Source of the DNA: Cryptomeria japonica
Lineage: Eukaryota > Streptophyta > Pinopsida > Cupressales > Cupressaceae
Length of the DNA stretch: 64,000 nt
NCBI RefSeq assembly: GCF_030272615.1
Contig: NC_081410.1
Span: forward strand, 188,747,619-188,811,618
Direction of reading: 5' to 3'
The notes beneath the pieces are model-generated. The model had not been told where the DNA came from. It worked only from the letters and a program-made list of their open reading frames with translations, and did not search any database. Made by a program: the position numbers and the translations under genes. Shown piece after piece: positions 59,727 to 64,000 of the stretch (the stretch's first letter is position 1; each line of letters starts with the position of its first letter).

Positions 59727-59899
59727 CACACAAGATAGATAGTTCTCAATCCTATCAAATGCTAATGGATGAACAAAAGATAGCTCATGATTCAACTTGA
59801 AAAATCCTTGGTTCGTCAACCTATCTAAATATTTTCTTAAAAATAGCAAACATCTCCTTCAAATTTTTACTACTTAACATGAAAATGTAGTTCAAGTGC
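59727..59899. other. Right flank of the old gypsy element
   Basis: Short unassigned sequence, continuous with 61265 onward once the solo LTR is removed. Confidence 0.4.
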
Positions 59900-61259
59900 T
59901 GTCATGCCCCCGATTTGATACCCCATATTCAGCGAATCACATTCCTTAATCAGCAAATCCAAATAATGAAATTGTCTTACAAAGTAAGACTTCGCAATTT
60001 CATAAAATCAAACTTTATGATTTAATTGCCTAACTTATATTATTGGGCTTGCTAGATATTAAACAAGTATCCAGACTTAAGGATCAATCCTTCCTCCCAA
60101 GAGGTGCAACGATCTTATTCATAAACTATTAATTAGTTAACAAGGGATTAAGTGAAGTGGTTTAAATGTGGTCAAATGTGGCATCTCTAACCAAAGGTGG
60201 AATATGAAGAGGCAGCGGTTAGTTATATGGAGGTGTCTCTTCACAACCAGCATGACCATAAGGAAAGGGCATGATTGTCCAGTGTAGAAGAAGAGGTATA
60301 AGAGATCATTCTAACATCCAAGAGGGACCATCGAAGGAATCAGATTTGGCATTTGATAAAATATTGAAATACACAACAGTCGATTCAATACTATAGTTTG
60401 GTATGAGTTCTCTGTACATGACATAGTAAATGTTGTATACGTACATACATCTCTGCATATTATCAGTACATTGCTGTTCATGACTTCTTGTATATCATAG
60501 TGAATATCAGTTGTATCTGATTAATGATTTACTGTTATTTATGTCTGTTTATTATATGTAGAATATATGCATAATTCTAGAATTCTTCATATGTTCTGAA
60601 TTATTATTAAAATCAGCCACGGTAGAGGAAATGAGGGATTACAAGAGGGGTATGATGATGGGGTACTCTTCTAGGTACGCCAGCTCATGGTGGTGACTAG
60701 ATGGTCCCATGAGGCCAAGGGGGTACAAAGGTTACTGCCTTTGGGCTTAAAAGAGATGGGCTTCCAGGGCAGCCTGTTGTACAATTCATCCCTCTATCAT
60801 GGTGAATCAACACACCAAAAAGTCCAATCATAGGAAGTGGGAGATGGATGGCAAGATGAAGGGGAATTGTTGTGTGACACCTCACTGGGTACACCACCTC
60901 ATATGGATGGCACGGGCCACATGAGGCCAAGAGGGATGGTGTATCCGCTCTTGGGCCTAGGGTAGAGGATCCAAGACACCCTATTGAAGTCATCTTATCC
61001 TATGCTCTCCTATGGTTGAGCTTTCCCAAACATATTTTAAATACCTTATAATTAAATTGATTAATTAAATTGATATTTCTGCTATAAACCTAAGGATGCT
61101 TAATTAAGCTGGTCTGCTTATTGAATTATTGTTGTAAATGTTTTCTAACTTGTTTTGCAGGGCTTCAATCAGGTGGAAGGCATTTCTAACCCAGCTTTGT
61201 TTATTTAGAAATTGAGATTTAGGGTTAAATTAGGTCATTCCCAAATAGGTGACATTACA
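59900..61259 (-). mobile_element. Solo LTR (1360 bp), inverted relative to 56264-57989
   Basis: It starts TGTCATGCCCCCG and ends GGTGACATTACA. Flanks are AGTGC (59895-59899) and GGTGC (61260-61264), four of five matching. Its reverse complement matches 56264-57989, for example CATGAGGCCAAGAGGGATGG at about 60931, seen inverted near 56590. Open stretches within it are not coding. Confidence 0.85.
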
Positions 61260-61264
61260 GGTGC

Positions 61265-61424
61265 AACATGAGTTGACACAATTCCAATAACTCAATCTAC
61301 TTTGTTGTATATCCCTTCTCCTTGATAGAAGGAATTTTTTAAGTATTGCATGCTATCCACATCAAACACCCGGTTCTCAAAGCAATTTCCATGATTGAAA
61401 ATTATATCCCTTTAACATAGAGAA
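61265..61424. other. Unassigned stretch
   Basis: No recognisable feature before the gypsy fragment. Confidence 0.4.
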
Positions 61425-61619
61425 CTCAATGAGCGCCAACAGAAATGGGTCAGCAAGATTCAGGCATATGATTTCGACATTGAGTTTGTCAAAGGGAAGA
61501 AAAATGTTGTTGCCAATGCACTTTCTAGGAGGCCTTCAGTTGCTGCCCTTTGTTCCATAAGTGAGATTTCAGTTGATTGGAAGTCTCAACTTTCAGTTGA
61601 GTATTCCAAAAATCAGTGA
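61425..61619 (+). pseudogene. Gypsy RNase H C-terminal fragment (plus strand)
   Basis: The plus strand reads ERQQKWVSKIQAYDFDIEFV followed by KGKKNVVANALSRRP, the hallmark end of chromovirus-type gypsy RNase H (W...L..YDF.I.Y..GK.N.VADALSRR). In the usual box the Asp of VADALSR is present; here it reads VANALSR. It ends in TGA at 61617-61619, exactly where a minus-strand gag begins, so both are truncated pieces meeting head-on. Confidence 0.88.
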
Positions 61620-62743
61620 TGAGAAGTGGGTGGTGGTGTGGTGTCTAGGTCCAGGGTGATCTGTATAGCCTCCTGAAGGGTGCTAGGCTTAAGAGCCTTG
61701 ACTAATCCCCGTAGTCTGTCATGTAATCCCTCCACAAATAACATCACCACACGTCTAACTGGCATCTCAGGAACCATCACTGCAATACGTTGAAACTCAT
61801 TGATGTAGGTTTCAACATGGCTTGTCTGTCTCAATAGTGCTAGATCCCTGTAATATAACTCCACATCCTTGTGGTCAAATCTAGAAATCAGCCGCTTGGT
61901 AAACTCAGTATAGGAGTGTATAAGTCCATGGTTTTGGGTGAGCAAACCATGGTGCCACCAATCATAGGCCACGTCCTCAAGATGCAACACTGCGAATTGT
62001 ATGGCCTCGTCCTCGGGCATAGGCTTGAGTGACAAGTATATATCCAACTTGTGCACCCAAGCTCGTGCACTCATCATCCCACTACCATCAAAGGTAGATA
62101 AAGAGAGCTTGTTGGTAGCCCTCTGTAGGCCACTGTTACCCTGCTGAAGAGGACGTCTATCATCCCTCCTCATGATGTCTCTGTGCTGTGAACAATACTG
62201 GGGAGGAGGGAATGCCTCTCTCACATGAGCAAGTAGGCGGGTCCACTCATCACTGGCCGCCATCACCATATCCTGAAATGCAATGCCCTCCTGTGGGTCA
62301 TTTGGAAGTGGCTCATCTCTAGGAGGAACTGAGGCTGTAGGGGTTTATCTACTGTATGAGTGTGAGCCCTCTCATGTATATGTGAACCACGTGCACTGTC
62401 AAACGATGATGGGGCTCTACTATTGCCACGACTACTAGCTGCAGATATCGATTTGTCATGCTTGCCATGCCTATCCCTATGGCGCCCCAAGTCCAATCTG
62501 TCCAATGTGTCCTGTAACCTGTCAAGTGCTTGCACAATCCTAGGTTGAGACTCGATAAGAGTTCTAAGTAGCGCATTGGGGTCTAGACGATTCTGTGTGT
62601 GTTAGGGCTCCTACTACCCTCTTGATGATCACCCATGTTTGAACCTGCTGGGACACCGAAATTAATGGCCAAATGACGGGGTCCTCTCCTGCGGGTGTAG
62701 TATCTGTAAGAACCAAACTGTCTACGATACATGAAAGAAGCCA
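61613..62743 (-). pseudogene. Gypsy gag (chromovirus-like), 5' part of a minus-strand element
   Basis: The open frame 62269-61613 contains KLSLSTFDGSGMMSARAWVH, MPEDEAIQFAVLHLEDVAYD-WWHHG and FTKRLISRFDHKDVELYYRD, the standard plant gypsy gag/capsid blocks, ending with a region before the zinc knuckle (LQEAIQITLDLDT). Upstream to about 62743 the protein continues in other frames with an Arg/Ser-rich N-terminus, so frameshifts lie near 62265 and 62540-62580. It begins about 20 bp after the primer-binding site, as gag does in these elements. Everything after gag (protease, RT and so on) is missing at the 61613-61619 joint. Confidence 0.88.
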
Positions 62744-62760
62744 TAAGACCCTCAAGCTGG

Positions 62761-62782
62761 CAGGGTCATGGCTCTGATACCA
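62761..62782 (-). other. Primer-binding site, tRNA-iMet type
   Basis: The minus strand reads TGGTATCAGAGCCATGACCC, one base from the LTR end. The first twelve bases are the classic plant iMet site. Confidence 0.92.
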
Positions 62783-62783
62783 C

Positions 62784-63864
62784 TGAAAGTTCCCGACTCC
62801 AAATTTTACCCAATCTGACCCAAATTAGGATGTTATGTGCAGTGCATTTGCTGATAAATCTTTTTGCCAGTGTATATTTGGATGGGGTTTGACTGGTTTT
62901 GTTTTTGTTTGAGTAGGTTTGAAGTTTTAATGCAAGATTCTTGAATATAACATAAAGAGATAGCTGATTTAAACTAATACATTGCATAACATACAAGGAA
63001 GGTAAATAAGTAACTGTCATTTGCTTAAAAGTTCAGCATACATACCATTAACATGAACTCATAAGTCTGATGCAAGTTTCCAGCCCATAGAAAAATGGAA
63101 ATCAGCTCCAATTAATGTCAAAACCCTAAGTACAAGCTAGGGTTTGAAACCCTTTTACCCAAAATAGAGTGGCAAGCTGAAATAGAGCTGGAAAAAGAAG
63201 GAAATGACCTCTAAAAGGTCCGTGCAACTGATTGAAGAAACCCTGCCTTCTAACTGATAAATCTGCTCAAAGATTCTCAAAAGAGGCTGCCATATGCACA
63301 CTAAAGCTGTATTATGATGGAAATTGACACCCGGGGAAATGGGTTTTCGTCCAAATCCCTCAATTCTTCCAAGAGTTGGCGTTCCCGGAAGCCCAAGCTG
63401 CTGAAGTTCTCATGCAAGTTGCTGATTTGAAAATTGGAGAAGTAAGAATGAGCCCAAATGTTATGAAATTCACTTTTTATAACTCTCCAAGAAGTTCGAT
63501 CCATGAGAGGGGTTCTTTTTGGCCTTAAAACTTAAAATTGAGTTTGAGGGTCTATTTCTCATTGACAAAATGGCCCCCGTTTAAAAACAACTTGAGTTAC
63601 TAGGTAGGGGGGGTCACTTTTCACTATTCATCCTTATGCTTCTCTGTTACTATTCACCTTTTACTATTCATATAAGGCCAACTTTAATATTTCAATTTTA
63701 ACCATAGAAATAACTCCCCACAACCAATTGGAAGACCTAGGAAGCTCCCAAACTGGATTCCATAACCCCGGGTTGGGTCCCAAACCACCCTGCTGACCTA
63801 CGGGACGCCAATAGTAGGCCAACCTCCACCAAAAATCTGAGAGGAATAAGGAGGGGACATTACA
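62784..63864 (-). mobile_element. 5' LTR of the minus-strand gypsy element (1081 bp)
   Basis: On the minus strand it starts TGTAATGTCCCCTCC and ends GGGAACTTTCA, directly before the primer site. ORFs in it are chance. Bases 63865-64000 are an unassigned flank. Confidence 0.8.
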
Positions 63865-64000
63865 TAGGGGTAGAGCCCCTACCAGGATTGAGGGGCAGCA
63901 TCTCCTGTGGGGGTTATGGGGCAGCGTGCTTGGTGCATTTCTTGTCATGATATTGGGAGGTGTTGAGGGATGGAGCCCTTGCCACCAAGCCCAAATTCTG

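Noticed and set aside
60697-60993. 98-codon minus-strand ORF
   Set aside because: It lies wholly inside a solo LTR and contains no recognisable domain.

Overview
This window looks like plant nuclear DNA from a large, retrotransposon-packed genome. A gymnosperm, probably a conifer, fits best. That assignment is inferred from deeply nested LTR elements, multi-kilobase LTRs, AT-rich intergenic sequence and a plant-type intron-containing gene; the species cannot be named. I see one ordinary host gene. It is the 5' part of an L-galactose dehydrogenase gene (three exons, 19122-21053, plus strand), an aldo-keto reductase of ascorbate synthesis, with a TATA box at 19075. Its last quarter is not visible, so either intron 3 runs through the repeats to its right or the gene is cut.

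Layout from left to right. 1-10258: a decayed minus-strand Ty3/gypsy element of the Tat/Athila type (integrase start, RNase H, RT, G-patch-like segment, protease, gag, then a long leader made of 21-bp repeats, a primer-binding site and a probable 5' LTR). 10262-11007: an alternating purine-pyrimidine TA-rich tract. 11310-16447: a minus-strand, 5'-truncated L1-type LINE. 16448-19070: AT-rich spacer. 19075-21053: the host gene. 21580-21832: a tRNA-derived SINE. 22324-27066: a complete non-autonomous LTR element with target duplication TATTC, whose 3' LTR holds a 1.8-kb solo LTR (target duplication CTAGG). 29052-31345: a tandem duplication of a decayed Copia RT fragment, one copy carrying a second SINE. 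31346-33595: remains of a small Copia-like element.

33596-59726 is the most layered part. An old minus-strand gypsy element has LTRs R1 (33596-51858) and R2 (55544-59726). R1 contains a 15.9-kb Tat-like non-autonomous element (34947-50840, target duplication AACCC). That element contains a 4.3-kb LTR-like insertion with eighteen copies of a 43-bp palindrome (39429-42373). Its 3' LTR holds a further LTR (44898-48511, GGGAT), which itself holds a Copia-type LTR (46265-47987). The internal region and R2 carry three more LTR insertions (54171-55005, 56264-57989, 58377-58634). Paralogous empty sites inside the window confirm several of these insertions.

59900-64000: another solo LTR, a plus-strand gypsy RNase H fragment abutting a minus-strand gypsy gag, its tRNA-iMet primer-binding site and its LTR. 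Nothing here looks like a current protein-coding system apart from the dehydrogenase. The most unusual structure is the palindrome array lying upstream of a TATA box inside an LTR. All boundaries were read by eye from repeats, target duplications and primer sites; no database search or alignment was run.
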